Shown here: piece by piece, positions 25,600 through 33,735 of the stretch | Layout of the letters: each line of letters starts with the position of its first letter | How positions within the stretch are numbered: position 1 is the stretch's first letter | Source of the DNA: Microcoleus sp. EPA2 | GTDB lineage: Bacteria > Cyanobacteriota > Cyanobacteriia > Cyanobacteriales > Microcoleaceae | Assembly (NCBI GenBank): GCA_020882975.1 | Contig: JAHRFD010000033.1 | Coordinates: 1,885-48,899, forward strand | Direction: 5' to 3' | DNA: 47,015 nt | The notes under the pieces: generated by a model | Seen by the model: the letters and a program-made list of their open reading frames with translations, nothing else | What the model was told of the DNA's origin: nothing | Database searches by the model: none | Program-made: the position numbers and the translations under genes

Positions 25600-26107
25600 T
25601 TTACCATGCCTACGTTATTCAAGGCGATCCGACTATTTGATTTACAAGTTGTTGAATATTTTGTAATAAATTAAAATTGGTGAATAGATTTTTGATTGAT
25701 ATGACGGTGGATTTCACCTCCACTAAATTTTATCGTGAATAATTCAAATTTGCAATGAGTCGATCGGCTGGCATGGTCATGCGATCGCTAATCACATCAT
25801 ACTTGTTAGAGATGCGATCGCAGACAAGGCAAGTCCATTCAACTGTAGCAGGTTAATTCGGAAAGTGTTCCCCTAACTTTTTTAGTAATTATAAGTTACA
25901 TATCATTTTTTTATTAAGATTCATAGATAAATTTTCGGTTGATGGAAAAAATAAAATCCGAAACCATATTAAATCCAGTAGCATCGCAATTAATATTAGC
26001 CATAATCAGGACACGGGATTGCCGTTTCCCTACCCCGATTAATTGTAGGGAAACGGCAATGCCTTGTCCTCCGTTGCTGAGAATACTTAGCTTGTCAGTT
26101 AAATATT
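25600..26107. other. 508-bp intergenic region with a long hairpin and no gene
   Basis: The region is AT-rich and holds three HIP1-like GCGATCGC or GCGATCG sites near 25780-25830. The long hairpin lies near its right end. I see no start with a credible protein. It contains the 5' region of the PstS-like gene, so its promoter should lie here, but no clear consensus is visible. Confidence 0.6.
26009..26069. repeat. Long inverted repeat (hairpin) 16-bp perfect core
   Basis: ATTGCCGTTTCCCTAC (26018-26033) pairs perfectly with GTAGGGAAACGGCAAT (26045-26060) around 11 nt. The arms extend outward with GGACACGGG against GCCTTGTCC, giving 25 bp with two mismatches. It ends 39 bp downstream of the minus-strand thioredoxin-like gene and could end its transcript, but no T tract follows. 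Confidence 0.85.
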
Positions 26108-26629
26108 TTAAGGAGTAGGAACTTGGGGCTGAAAGTTGCGAGTACCTTTATACCCGGATAAGATAGCAAGTTTTTCCAATGATTGCATACCTGTATAATA
26201 TTTACCCCCAATTTCCCAGGTAGGATAAGCTTTGATATTGGCGGCTTTGCATAAATCTGGCTGAGCATCTTTTCCTCTGGGATCGCACTCAATGTAAGTA
26301 ATTGCAGTCAATGCTTCTTTGCCAAAAAGTTCTTGTTGTTGGTGACAATAAGGACACCAGTAAGCACCGTACATTCTGGCTCTAATGGTCTGCAAATGGG
26401 TTGCTAAAGCTACTTGATCCGGCAGGGATTCGCTAGTAATAGGGGGTGCTGTCTGTGGGATTACTGGTAATGTAGAAGGGGGAGGAGGTGGGGGGGTTTG
26501 TGCTAACTTTTGAGTGAATTTGTTGCGGAAACTGAACTGTGCAATTCCCCCCTCTGCTTGGGCTGTGACTAAAATCCCGAAAGTGAGGATGGCACCGATC
26601 GCACATAAGTTGATTTTACTGAGTCTCAT
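26108..26629 (-). CDS. Exported thioredoxin-fold protein like the Trx domain of cyanobacterial VKOR
   Basis: The 173-aa product has an N-terminal hydrophobic signal (INLCAIGAILTFGILVTAQA), a proline-rich tether (PPPPPPSTLP), and a Trx-like domain with the redox pair C92-PY-C95 in YGAYWCPYCHQQQELFG. It continues ITYIECDPRGKD, CKAANIKAYPTWEI and GGKYYTGMQSLEKLA, the pattern of the Trx domain that is usually fused to vitamin K epoxide reductase. VKOR itself is absent here. It is probably an oxidoreductase in the periplasm or thylakoid lumen. Its ATG overlaps the end of the SLOG gene by four bases, so they are coupled. Confidence 0.85.
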   Translation of the reverse strand: MRLSKINLCAIGAILTFGILVTAQAEGGIAQFSFRNKFTQKLAQTPPPPPPSTLPVIPQTAPPITSESLPDQVALATHLQTIRARMYGAYWCPYCHQQQELFGKEALTAITYIECDPRGKDAQPDLCKAANIKAYPTWEIGGKYYTGMQSLEKLAILSGYKGTRNFQPQVPTP

Positions 26630-27135
26630 CTTGAATTTCCTGTGGAATTTGCTAGGATTTTACCAGTTTGAGCGATCGCCTCTACAACATTCTCTACCAC
26701 AAAAATTTTAGCTGTTGCTAGTTTTTCAAAGAAAACTTTACTTTCAGCGCTGTCATTTAACAAGATAACTGATTTGTCAGCTTTGAGAGCGAGGGCTATT
26801 TCCGAAGCCGTGCCCGTACCCATACCGCAGGCAATGATGACATCGGAAGACAGAATGTTAATGTTATTACGGGCGTTTCCCATATCAGTGACGATCGCAA
26901 TATCTACAGATTCAGAAATACCGCGAGTATCATTCCCCGGAAGAATACCGATAGTTAAACCATTAGCAGCTTTTGCGCCTTGGTTTGCCGCCTCCATGAC
27001 GCCGACATTGCGGCCGCCAGTCAGCAATATCCATCCTGCTTGGGCGATGAGTTGTCCGAGTTGATAGGCGTTTTCTAAATCAGTTGAGGTGGCACTTTCG
27101 CCGGGCCCCATAATACCAATAATGATTTTTTTCAT
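26626..27135 (-). CDS. TIGR00725 / SLOG-type nucleotide-binding protein
   Basis: The 169-aa protein shows the Rossmann-like SLOG fold: KIIIGIMGPG at the start, ILLTGGRNVGVMEAANQGAK and the GMGTGTASEIALALKA segment, which match TIGR00725 and the LOG/DprA-like superfamily. Known relatives include cytokinin-activating nucleoside hydrolases (LOG) and nucleotide sensors. The PGGxGTxxE motif of LOG enzymes appears altered to CGMGTGTASE, so enzymatic activity is uncertain. It is first of a two-gene operon with the Trx-like gene, by four-base overlap. Confidence 0.8.
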   Translation of the reverse strand: MKKIIIGIMGPGESATSTDLENAYQLGQLIAQAGWILLTGGRNVGVMEAANQGAKAANGLTIGILPGNDTRGISESVDIAIVTDMGNARNNINILSSDVIIACGMGTGTASEIALALKADKSVILLNDSAESKVFFEKLATAKIFVVENVVEAIAQTGKILANSTGNSR

Positions 27136-27238
27136 AGTTTAGCTAGCCAGACGGGAATCCCCACACTATACCGATCTAAGGTTAGTGTGGGATGAAAGGC
27201 TTGTTTCGCGTGCGACTTAAAATAAAATTTATATTCAA

Positions 27239-27970
27239 TCACAATTCAGCTAGAAATTGCGGGTATTTTTCAGCAATTTTTACCGCTATTTTTTGGATTT
27301 TGGAAAATCCTGTACGCCTCCAAAAAGAGCGAATAGTTTGTTCCTTGATATTCAATTGGCGGGCGATGGTTGCCATTTTGGCGGGCGATTCATCCAAAAG
27401 TAATTTTTGAGCAATGATTTGGCAGTTGCAGTCGGGACGGTTGCGAGGATGACAGTTGCGAAGTTCCTGTTGTGGATCTCCCTTAAAATAATTGGCTATA
27501 TCCCGTGCTAAAGCTTGTTTTTCTTCTCTCTCAATCCGTTCGATTTCGCAGTTCAAAGCATCCAAACAGCCATAAAATCCACTGGTTTCTAAAGCCTCTA
27601 AAGGAACTGTGTTTAGATATTTGCTATTTTGGGAAGTATATAAATCTTTAATTCGATACCTGAGATGACCGTTCACCCAAGTGACGAGGCTGGCTTGAAT
27701 CGGAGAATGTTGGGGATTAAACTCGTGAAGGTGCTTGTTTAACCATAGCCAAGTTTTATTCTGGGCTTCATAATAATAGGGATGAGAAACTTTTGACAAT
27801 TTTGGTGAGAGTTGCAGTTGCCGAAATAATCGATCGACCAATTTTCGACGCTGGGGATTATCCCCTGATAGCAAGCAGATATTTAAAATTAGCTGACATA
27901 ACCGCTCGTCTTGGGGACTGCGATCGGAATATCTTTCCAGTTTCAACCTCAATTCATTTATGCGCTCCAT
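27239..27970 (-). CDS. Sigma-70-like protein (ECF-type, cyanobacterial)
   Basis: The 243-aa product contains a region-2-like block (KTWLWLNKHLHEFNPQ, then SLVTWVNGHLRYRIKDLY) and near the C-terminus a helix-turn-helix region 4 (MATIARQLNIKEQTIRSFWR). This matches cyanobacterial sigma-70-like proteins that lack a full region 3. A Cys/His cluster at NCHPRNRPDCNCQ sits between, perhaps a metal or redox site. I chose ATG 27970, preceded by AAGGGTG at good spacing; a TTG at 28012 is weaker. No anti-sigma gene is visible. It diverges from the vMAP-N gene. Confidence 0.7.
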   Translation of the reverse strand: MERINELRLKLERYSDRSPQDERLCQLILNICLLSGDNPQRRKLVDRLFRQLQLSPKLSKVSHPYYYEAQNKTWLWLNKHLHEFNPQHSPIQASLVTWVNGHLRYRIKDLYTSQNSKYLNTVPLEALETSGFYGCLDALNCEIERIEREEKQALARDIANYFKGDPQQELRNCHPRNRPDCNCQIIAQKLLLDESPAKMATIARQLNIKEQTIRSFWRRTGFSKIQKIAVKIAEKYPQFLAEL

Positions 27971-28192
27971 AATCACCCTTTTAATAAATGTACCCGATGT
28001 AACACCGTACAAACTTTGGTTTAGGTTGGTAGAGATGAAAAATGATTAAACTCACTCAAGGGCTTTAGGTACAATTCGCACAGATCGCCTAAACCTTGTT
28101 TGGTACAGTTGTTACTTCTACACATTTTCCAGGAGTGGCATCATCAAAACAAGGCTAAAATTCACACACAAAGTTCACAATTTTTATAAAGA

Positions 28193-28235
28193 AATCACAA
28201 AAATCACAAAAATCACAAAAATCATCTTATAATTA
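28193..28235 (+). promoter_or_regulatory. AAAAATCAC tandem repeat and -10-like TATAAT upstream of the vMAP-N gene
   Basis: Four 9-bp units of AAAAATCAC span about 28193-28227 and end against TATAAT at 28230-28235, a perfect -10 consensus 30 bp before the ATG. No TTGACA lies 17 bp upstream; the repeat occupies that place. Copy number changes would alter spacing. Promoter activity is inferred. Confidence 0.4.
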
Positions 28236-28264
28236 CAAAAAAAATAGATTAACTGGGGAAAGCA

Positions 28265-29182
28265 ATGGAAGTGGCAGAAATGTTGAAGGTTTTGGATGCG
28301 TGGGTTTTGGAAAAGAAGGGCCGATCGCTGGATTGGGCGGAAAAAGAGATAATTCGCCTAAGCTGGCTGGAGGTAGATTATGCAGATATGAACATTTATG
28401 GCTACAAACCTAGCTATATCGAGAGAAGGCTAGCACAAGGTTTGTGGGCTCTAGTATCAGAGGTGATTGGGGAAGGAAAAAAAGTTACTAAAAAAAGATT
28501 CAGGCTGGCGATGGAAGCAGCAATAAAAAAGCGATCGCAGCCTGTGGTCCCACCAATAGAAGTGACTTTTATTGGGGAGGCGAGGGATGCTAACAATCGA
28601 GGGTTTAAATTAAAAGAAGCTGGGCAATTAATTGAAGCGAGAAAACACTTCGATCTAGCAATTAAAATTAATCCAGATAATGCAGCAACTTATTACAATC
28701 AAGCCTTGATGTATGAAGAAGCGGGAATAGTCGATCGCGCTATGCAACTATATCAGCAGGCTGCATTCCTAGGATTTGCTGCGGCTTACTGCAAGTTGGG
28801 CCGCTTGTATATCATTGAATATAAAGATTTGCGGAAATCCGTTGAAAAAATTGGGCTAGGTTTAAAACTGGTGGAAACGGAGAAAGTTCAGCATGACAAA
28901 ATAGTCAAAGCAGGGTTGTTAACTTATCTTGCTTGGGCTTGGAAGGAACAAGGATGCTATGAAGAAGCTTTGGACAATTTGCAACAGGCTATGAAACTAG
29001 AGGGCGATCGGGGTTTAACTTATGGCATTATGGCGGAAGTGTATGAAAATCTGGGGAACCATGCAGAAGTTGCGACTGCTTGGAAAAAATGCCTGGAATA
29101 TGCTAAGTGCGATCGACCCGATGAAGATTTTTACATTGGTAAGGCTCGTCAGCGTCTGAAGCAAATAAATGGTTGTAATTAA
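28265..29182 (+). CDS. vMAP-N domain protein with TPR repeats
   Basis: The 305-aa protein opens with a helix-turn-helix-like domain, residues 5-90 (VLDAWVLEKKGRSLDWAEKE, IERRLAQGLWALVSEVIGEG, KKVTKKRFRLAME), which I recognise as the vMAP-N (vWA-MoxR-associated) domain found at the start of many cyanobacterial conflict and signalling proteins. TPR motifs follow from about residue 105 (ANNRGFKLKEAGQLIEARKH, KINPDNAATYYNQALMYEEA and three more). The domain is thought to mediate recruitment rather than DNA binding. ATG 28265 is preceded by GGGGAA. It is transcribed towards the DUF1822 and CHAT genes 511 bp downstream. The role is unknown. Confidence 0.75.
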   Translation: MEVAEMLKVLDAWVLEKKGRSLDWAEKEIIRLSWLEVDYADMNIYGYKPSYIERRLAQGLWALVSEVIGEGKKVTKKRFRLAMEAAIKKRSQPVVPPIEVTFIGEARDANNRGFKLKEAGQLIEARKHFDLAIKINPDNAATYYNQALMYEEAGIVDRAMQLYQQAAFLGFAAAYCKLGRLYIIEYKDLRKSVEKIGLGLKLVETEKVQHDKIVKAGLLTYLAWAWKEQGCYEEALDNLQQAMKLEGDRGLTYGIMAEVYENLGNHAEVATAWKKCLEYAKCDRPDEDFYIGKARQRLKQINGCN

Positions 29183-29218
29183 AGGTAAAGTGCGATCGCA
29201 GCGCGATCGCACTCTGAC

Positions 29219-29292
29219 TAAAAAAACCGGGTTTTTGACTAAATTTGCGGGCTGCAAACTGTATATTTTCTTAGAAAAACCCGGTTTTTGAT
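29219..29292. repeat. Paired AAAACCGGGTTTT palindromes
   Basis: AAAAAACCGGGTTTTTGAC (29221) and GAAAAACCCGGTTTTTGAT (29274) are near-palindromic and inverted to each other. The same AACCCGGTTT core recurs at 43231-43401. They lie in the 511-bp gap after the vMAP-N gene. Confidence 0.8.
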
Positions 29293-29317
29293 ACCCCATG
29301 AGTCCCAGAGTAATTAA

Positions 29318-29500
29318 TCAAGGACATGGGTATTCATTGCCATATCGGTCGATACAGATTCGAGGTATCATGTGATTGGTGGCTGACCCAAAGGCGATGC
29401 GGGCGATGGAAGCACCTGAAACTGCGGCTATTACCAGACTTATGTTGCCGATCGCCATCGAGCAGATGAGGAGGGGTGAAATCAAGACTTTGCAATTCAT
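29318..29500 (-). CDS. Small hypothetical secreted protein
   Basis: The 60-aa frame has a hydrophobic stretch with signal-like character (VLISPLLICSMAIGNISLVIAAVSG) and ends with a two-cysteine tail CIDRYGNEYPCP. GGAG lies 8 nt before the ATG. Nothing is on either strand for 130 bp on the left and 190 bp on the right, so it lies in a true gap. A 23-codon frame ending MKT...DLETRV upstream overlaps its start by a few bases and may be a leader. The case is weak, because no family is recognised. Confidence 0.4.
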   Translation of the reverse strand: MNCKVLISPLLICSMAIGNISLVIAAVSGASIARIAFGSATNHMIPRICIDRYGNEYPCP

Positions 29501-29693
29501 ACTCTTGTCTCCAAGTCAATTTTTTGAACAAAGGACAACTGAGTTAGGCCTAACTTTTTTGTCTTCATACATCTAGGATGCTTGCTGGCTATGGGTTTGA
29601 TTGCGTCACTTTTGGTACCCCCTCTGGTACTACCCCCAAAAGCGATCGGATTAACTACAAATGAATTAGACAAGGAGTTAAGTAGAGGTAATA

Positions 29694-30476
29694 ATGGCGA
29701 TCGCACTCAAAGCATCAAAAAAAGGACTAGCAATTATTGACTTAGCCAGAAAGAAAAAGGGATGGACAAAAATTGCTGTGCCTTGGCGTGAAAATGCCTT
29801 AGTCGGTGAAGCAGCTTTGAGAAAGTTTTGGCGACGAATTCCCATTAGGCAAGATAACTTTGTCAGTATTTGTAAAGCTGTAGGAGTGGATAATTGGGAA
29901 GACATTGTTGAAGAAACTCTCCCTTTAGAAGACTCTCCATCATCTGAATTAAAATGGTTACTAGAGTTGAAAGCTACCCTCGAAGAAATAGATAAGCCAT
30001 TAATTGACAAACTCGTGGCTCAGGTTCAGAAATGTTCTCCAAATGCGATCGTTAAAACACAAAAACTTGACTCTAGTAGTCTCGTATTAATTGAAGATTG
30101 GCAATCTGTAGAATCTATATTATCCAGAAAGCAAGCTCGTTCTATAAGCGTTGATACCCCAGCACCTGAAAACAGTGTCAGGCGAGCCAAAGAAATTGAT
30201 TTAGGGGGAAATCATGCAGTCGCACTTGTTGTCCAAACCACACTTGAATCTGAGACTGAAGTAGGGATTTGTGTCTGGGTTTATCCCACTAATAATGCAG
30301 CTCATTTGCCACAAAATTTACAAGTGATAGCCCTCGATGAATCTGAATCTATTATTATGGAAGAACAAACAGGAGATGCAGAAGACTCCGTAGAATTAGA
30401 ATTTGGTGTCGAACCTACAGAGCTTTTCAGTATCAAAATTATTTTGGGAGACGTTAGTATAACAGAAGATTTTTGA
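29694..30476 (+). CDS. Effector-HTH plus DUF1822 protein
   Basis: The 260-aa protein starts with a helical domain (ASKKGLAIIDLARKKKGWTK, ALRKFWRRIPIRQDNF, VGVDNWEDIV) common at the N-terminus of cyanobacterial STAND and CHAT-associated proteins. The C-terminal half (HAVALVVQTTLESETEVGIC, VWVYPTN, then LPQNLQVIALDESES and LFSIKIILGDVSITEDF) is DUF1822-like. AGAGG precedes the ATG by 5 nt. The CHAT-WD40 gene follows after 33 bp, so both should share an mRNA. In cyanobacteria DUF1822 proteins commonly accompany CHAT proteins, where they may sense or regulate the protease. The mechanism is not known. Confidence 0.8.
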   Translation: MAIALKASKKGLAIIDLARKKKGWTKIAVPWRENALVGEAALRKFWRRIPIRQDNFVSICKAVGVDNWEDIVEETLPLEDSPSSELKWLLELKATLEEIDKPLIDKLVAQVQKCSPNAIVKTQKLDSSSLVLIEDWQSVESILSRKQARSISVDTPAPENSVRRAKEIDLGGNHAVALVVQTTLESETEVGICVWVYPTNNAAHLPQNLQVIALDESESIIMEEQTGDAEDSVELEFGVEPTELFSIKIILGDVSITEDF

Positions 30477-30509
30477 GTTCACTGAATGAAAGCTAATAAG
30501 TAAAAATCA

Positions 30510-32600
30510 ATGGAAAAGCTTGTAATTTTGAATTTATCAGAAGGAAACTTCGAGCTTGGGTTTACTGCCATTTTAGAGATTGGGCAAGAGGGATTACGCC
30601 CCGAAATTGTAGTTAGAGGTCATCTACCCGCTGCATCTCATATTCCTCAATTAGTTGGCGAATGGCAAGCTGCATTTAGTAAAAAGGTGAGTTCACTTTC
30701 TGACAATGCGTCAGGAAATCGATCTCGTGCGACAGCTAGACGCCAGAGTAAATCTTCTTGTAAAGAATCTGCTAAAAAGTTAATATTCAGCATCAATGAA
30801 TGGCTCAACTGTGGAAATAGTGAGTGGCAAAAAATCCGAGACAGTTTACAGCAAAATTTAAGAAGATCTGAAGAAATTAGAGTAATTATTCAAACACGCA
30901 ACAATGAGTTAAGACAGCTTCCTTGGCAGGTTTGGGATTTATTTGCAGATAATTACACAAAAGCTGAAATTGCCTTAAGCGAACCAGAGTATTATTGCGC
31001 TGGGAAACCACGATTGAAGGCTGAGAAAGTCAGAATTATCGCTGTTTTAGGCAATAGCGATGGTATAGATATCCAGTTTGACAGGCAAATATTTGAACTT
31101 TTAGACCCAGACGAGACCGACTGTCAATTTCTAGAACAGCCAACAAAAAAGCAGCTTATCGAGTGGCTTAGTGATGAAAAAGGATGGCATATTTTCTTTT
31201 TTGCTGGTCATAGCTCAACAGTTGATGGCCAAATAGGACTATTTGAAATTAATCATCAGGAAACTATAAATATCGATGAGCTTAAAAATACACTGAAGCT
31301 GGCGATATCCCACGGTTTGCAACTGGCTATTTTTAATTCTTGTGATGGCTTGGGACTGGCCAACGAACTCGCTAAATTACAAATTCCTCAAAGTATTGTG
31401 ATGCGAGAACCAGTACCCGATCGAGTAGCACAGGATTTTTTGCAGTATTTTCTGACTAATTTTGCTCTTAAGCGTTCTTTTTATGGGTCGGTACTATCGG
31501 CACGTAAAAAGCTAGAAGACATTTGGAATCAGGAATATTGTGGCGTTAGCTGGTTGCCCATAATTTGCCAAAATCCCGCTGTAGAACCTCCGACTTGGGA
31601 AGGTTTTCTCAGTAAAACTGAAACAAAATTTCAAGAATCATTTCGGGAACTTAAAAAAACTTGGAAAACAGAACATACTCTCACAGATCATTCAGACATT
31701 ATTAAATCAGTCGCGATTCACCCAGACGGTCAAATTTTCGCTAGTTGCAGTCTGGACCAAACGATTAAAGTATGGAATTTGACAACAGGAGAACTTCTCG
31801 AAAATCTCACCGAACATTCTGGCGGCGTGACTTGCGTTACTTTCAGCAGCGATGGGAAAACTCTTGCTAGCAGCAGCGCCAATCCTGACGGCACTATTAA
31901 ATTGTGGGATACTCAAACCTGGCAACTAAAACGCACTCTCAAAGGCGATGATTGGGTGGTTCTTTCTGTATGGTCGATCGCCCTAACCTCCAATGGTAAA
32001 ACTTTAGTCAGCGGACACCACGCTGACAGTACCGTGAAAGTTTGGAACCTCGAAAACGGGGAATTGCGACACACTCTCAGAGGTCATGTTTGGGCAGTTC
32101 ATGACGTTGCGATCGCTCCCGACGGCAATATAATGGCTAGTGGAAGTTTCGACAGCAATATCAAGCTTTGGAATCTTCACACAGGCAGAGAAATCAGCAA
32201 TTTAAACGGCCCTGGGGACGGCCCTATTGGTTGGACTCGTTCTTTTTTTAGCGACAACATCGTTTATACTGTTTCCTTCAGTCCCGACGGACAAACTCTC
32301 GCCAGCGGCGGGGCGAAGCAACCGATTAAACTGTGGCGTTTAAGCAGTGGAGAAATCAAAAGCAACTTGACAGGACATACGGATGATGTTCACGCTATTG
32401 CCTTTAGTCCTGATGGCAAATATCTCGCCAGCGGTAGTGCCGATCGCACTATTAGAATTTGGGATTTATTTACCGGAGAACCGATTCACACTCTAGGACA
32501 TTCAGACACTGTTTATTGTCTTGCCTTTAGTCCAGACGGACAAACTCTCGTAAGTGGTAGCCGAGATAGAACTATTAAGATTTGGCGTTTTTCCACCTGA
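30510..32600 (+). CDS. CHAT caspase-like protease fused to a seven-blade WD40 propeller
   Basis: The 696-aa protein has an N-terminal segment of about 150 residues (LNLSEGNFELGFTAILEIG), a CHAT domain at about 155-360 with His234 (IFFFAGHSS) and Cys278 (AIFNSCDGLGLA), and seven WD40 repeats from about residue 388 to the end (e.g. IKVWNL, IKLWDT, IRIWDL, IKIWRF). The CHAT family is related to caspases and separase, and is activated in some conflict systems to cleave target proteins. Both catalytic residues are present. Most cyanobacterial relatives carry CHASE2 or TPR modules, so the propeller is less usual. It is the second gene of an operon with the DUF1822 protein. Target and trigger are unknown. 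Confidence 0.85.
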   Translation: MEKLVILNLSEGNFELGFTAILEIGQEGLRPEIVVRGHLPAASHIPQLVGEWQAAFSKKVSSLSDNASGNRSRATARRQSKSSCKESAKKLIFSINEWLNCGNSEWQKIRDSLQQNLRRSEEIRVIIQTRNNELRQLPWQVWDLFADNYTKAEIALSEPEYYCAGKPRLKAEKVRIIAVLGNSDGIDIQFDRQIFELLDPDETDCQFLEQPTKKQLIEWLSDEKGWHIFFFAGHSSTVDGQIGLFEINHQETINIDELKNTLKLAISHGLQLAIFNSCDGLGLANELAKLQIPQSIVMREPVPDRVAQDFLQYFLTNFALKRSFYGSVLSARKKLEDIWNQEYCGVSWLPIICQNPAVEPPTWEGFLSKTETKFQESFRELKKTWKTEHTLTDHSDIIKSVAIHPDGQIFASCSLDQTIKVWNLTTGELLENLTEHSGGVTCVTFSSDGKTLASSSANPDGTIKLWDTQTWQLKRTLKGDDWVVLSVWSIALTSNGKTLVSGHHADSTVKVWNLENGELRHTLRGHVWAVHDVAIAPDGNIMASGSFDSNIKLWNLHTGREISNLNGPGDGPIGWTRSFFSDNIVYTVSFSPDGQTLASGGAKQPIKLWRLSSGEIKSNLTGHTDDVHAIAFSPDGKYLASGSADRTIRIWDLFTGEPIHTLGHSDTVYCLAFSPDGQTLVSGSRDRTIKIWRFST

Positions 32601-32624
32601 CGATAACTGCTAATATCGCTTTTT

Positions 32625-32646
32625 GAACAGGCTTTCCGGCCTGTTC
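32625..32646. repeat. GAACAGGC/GCCTGTTC hairpin, copy 2
   Basis: GAACAGGC pairs perfectly with GCCTGTTC around TTTCCG. It is between the convergent CHAT-WD40 and ubiA genes, so it may end both transcripts. It shares its core with 8770-8841 and 41659-41719, but not their flanks. Confidence 0.75.
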
Positions 32647-32670
32647 AACAATAAATATGGTCGATGTCTA

Positions 32671-33555
32671 TTAAAAAATCTCTCCAACAATCATCCCTGC
32701 CAACAATACAAACCCAACCCACACATTTTGGCGAAATATTTGACCATAAACGGGATTCGGAATATCTGCCTTCCGCAGTTCACTGTATTGCAAAAACCAC
32801 AAAATTGCCGCGCCCAACACAGCCAACCAAAAACCAATATGCAACTGTAAATTAATCCCCATCGCCGCTAATAAACCAACTGTAGCTAAAAAGAAAAAAC
32901 CCACCGCCTTAGCGGCATTATCCCCAAAAAAGATGGCACTGGAATTCACGCCTAAACGCAAATCATCTTCCCGATCGCTCATGGCATAAACAGTATCAAA
33001 TCCCAAGGTCCATAGCACCACAGCACCCCACAGCAACCAAGTCGCTAATTCTAGTTTTCCAACGGCTGCACTCCAACTAATTAAAACGGCAAACCCCCAG
33101 GCTATTGATAATACTAATTGTGGGACTGGAAAGAATCTTTTTGCTAGGGGATAGCAGATAATTACTGGTACGGCGGCGACGCACAACCAGAAACTTAAGG
33201 GATTGAGATAAAATGCGAGAATGGCGGCGCACGCAAAGGAAATTAAGGCTACTCCGATCGCAGTTTGCACTTTTAGGGCGCGAGATGCTAGGGGGCGCGA
33301 TCGCGTTCTTTCGACTTCGGGATCGATATCCCGATCCCACAAGTCGTTGATGACGCATCCCGCCGCACTGGTGGCTAAGGTGCCGAGCACAATCACACCC
33401 ACCAAGGTTGCGGGTGGCCTCCCGTGGGCTGCTAAAAATACCGCCCAGAGGGCTGGAATCATTAAAATTAGCCGTCCTGCTGGCTTGTCCCATCTCAAAA
33501 GCCTCACGACGGCTAGGAATGTGGATTCGGTTGGGCGATCGGACTTGGTAAGCAT
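32671..33555 (-). CDS. ubiA: 4-hydroxybenzoate polyprenyltransferase (plastoquinone pathway)
   Basis: The 294-aa membrane protein joins a polyprenyl (solanesyl) chain to 4-hydroxybenzoate, the first committed step of plastoquinone synthesis in cyanobacteria. The first Asp-rich motif is NDLWDRDIDPEVERTRSRPL and the second is YAMSDREDDLRLGVNS, and several hydrophobic helices are present (e.g. LVGVIVLGTLATSAAGCVI, WLLWGAVVLWTLGF). ATG 33555 is preferred over an upstream ATG at 33597, because the extra residues (KLKIKNLKSKIE) come from an AT-rich low-complexity stretch. It is divergent from ppx. Confidence 0.92.
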   Translation of the reverse strand: MLTKSDRPTESTFLAVVRLLRWDKPAGRLILMIPALWAVFLAAHGRPPATLVGVIVLGTLATSAAGCVINDLWDRDIDPEVERTRSRPLASRALKVQTAIGVALISFACAAILAFYLNPLSFWLCVAAVPVIICYPLAKRFFPVPQLVLSIAWGFAVLISWSAAVGKLELATWLLWGAVVLWTLGFDTVYAMSDREDDLRLGVNSSAIFFGDNAAKAVGFFFLATVGLLAAMGINLQLHIGFWLAVLGAAILWFLQYSELRKADIPNPVYGQIFRQNVWVGFVLLAGMIVGEIF

Positions 33556-33735
33556 TTCTATTTTAGATTTAAGATTTTTAATTTTTAATTTTATCAAAAT
33601 TTAGGCGCCGATCGCCCAAGCTCAAGGCTGCATCCAATGGAAAACCGGCCATCTCGAATCGGTGAAAGTCTTTCCCTGTCAGCCTTGCTTAATTTTTAAT
33701 AATTAGATTCGATGCTTCTGTAGATTCGTGAAATA

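Noticed and set aside
29497..29706. 69-aa minus-strand frame overlapping the start of the small secreted peptide
   Set aside because: Its upstream part overlaps the DUF1822 gene start and the composition is unlike a protein; at most its last codons are a leader.
32625..32646. Hairpin considered as a firm intrinsic terminator
   Set aside because: There is no T tract after it, and the same hairpin occurs elsewhere as a repeat; I kept it as a repeat only.
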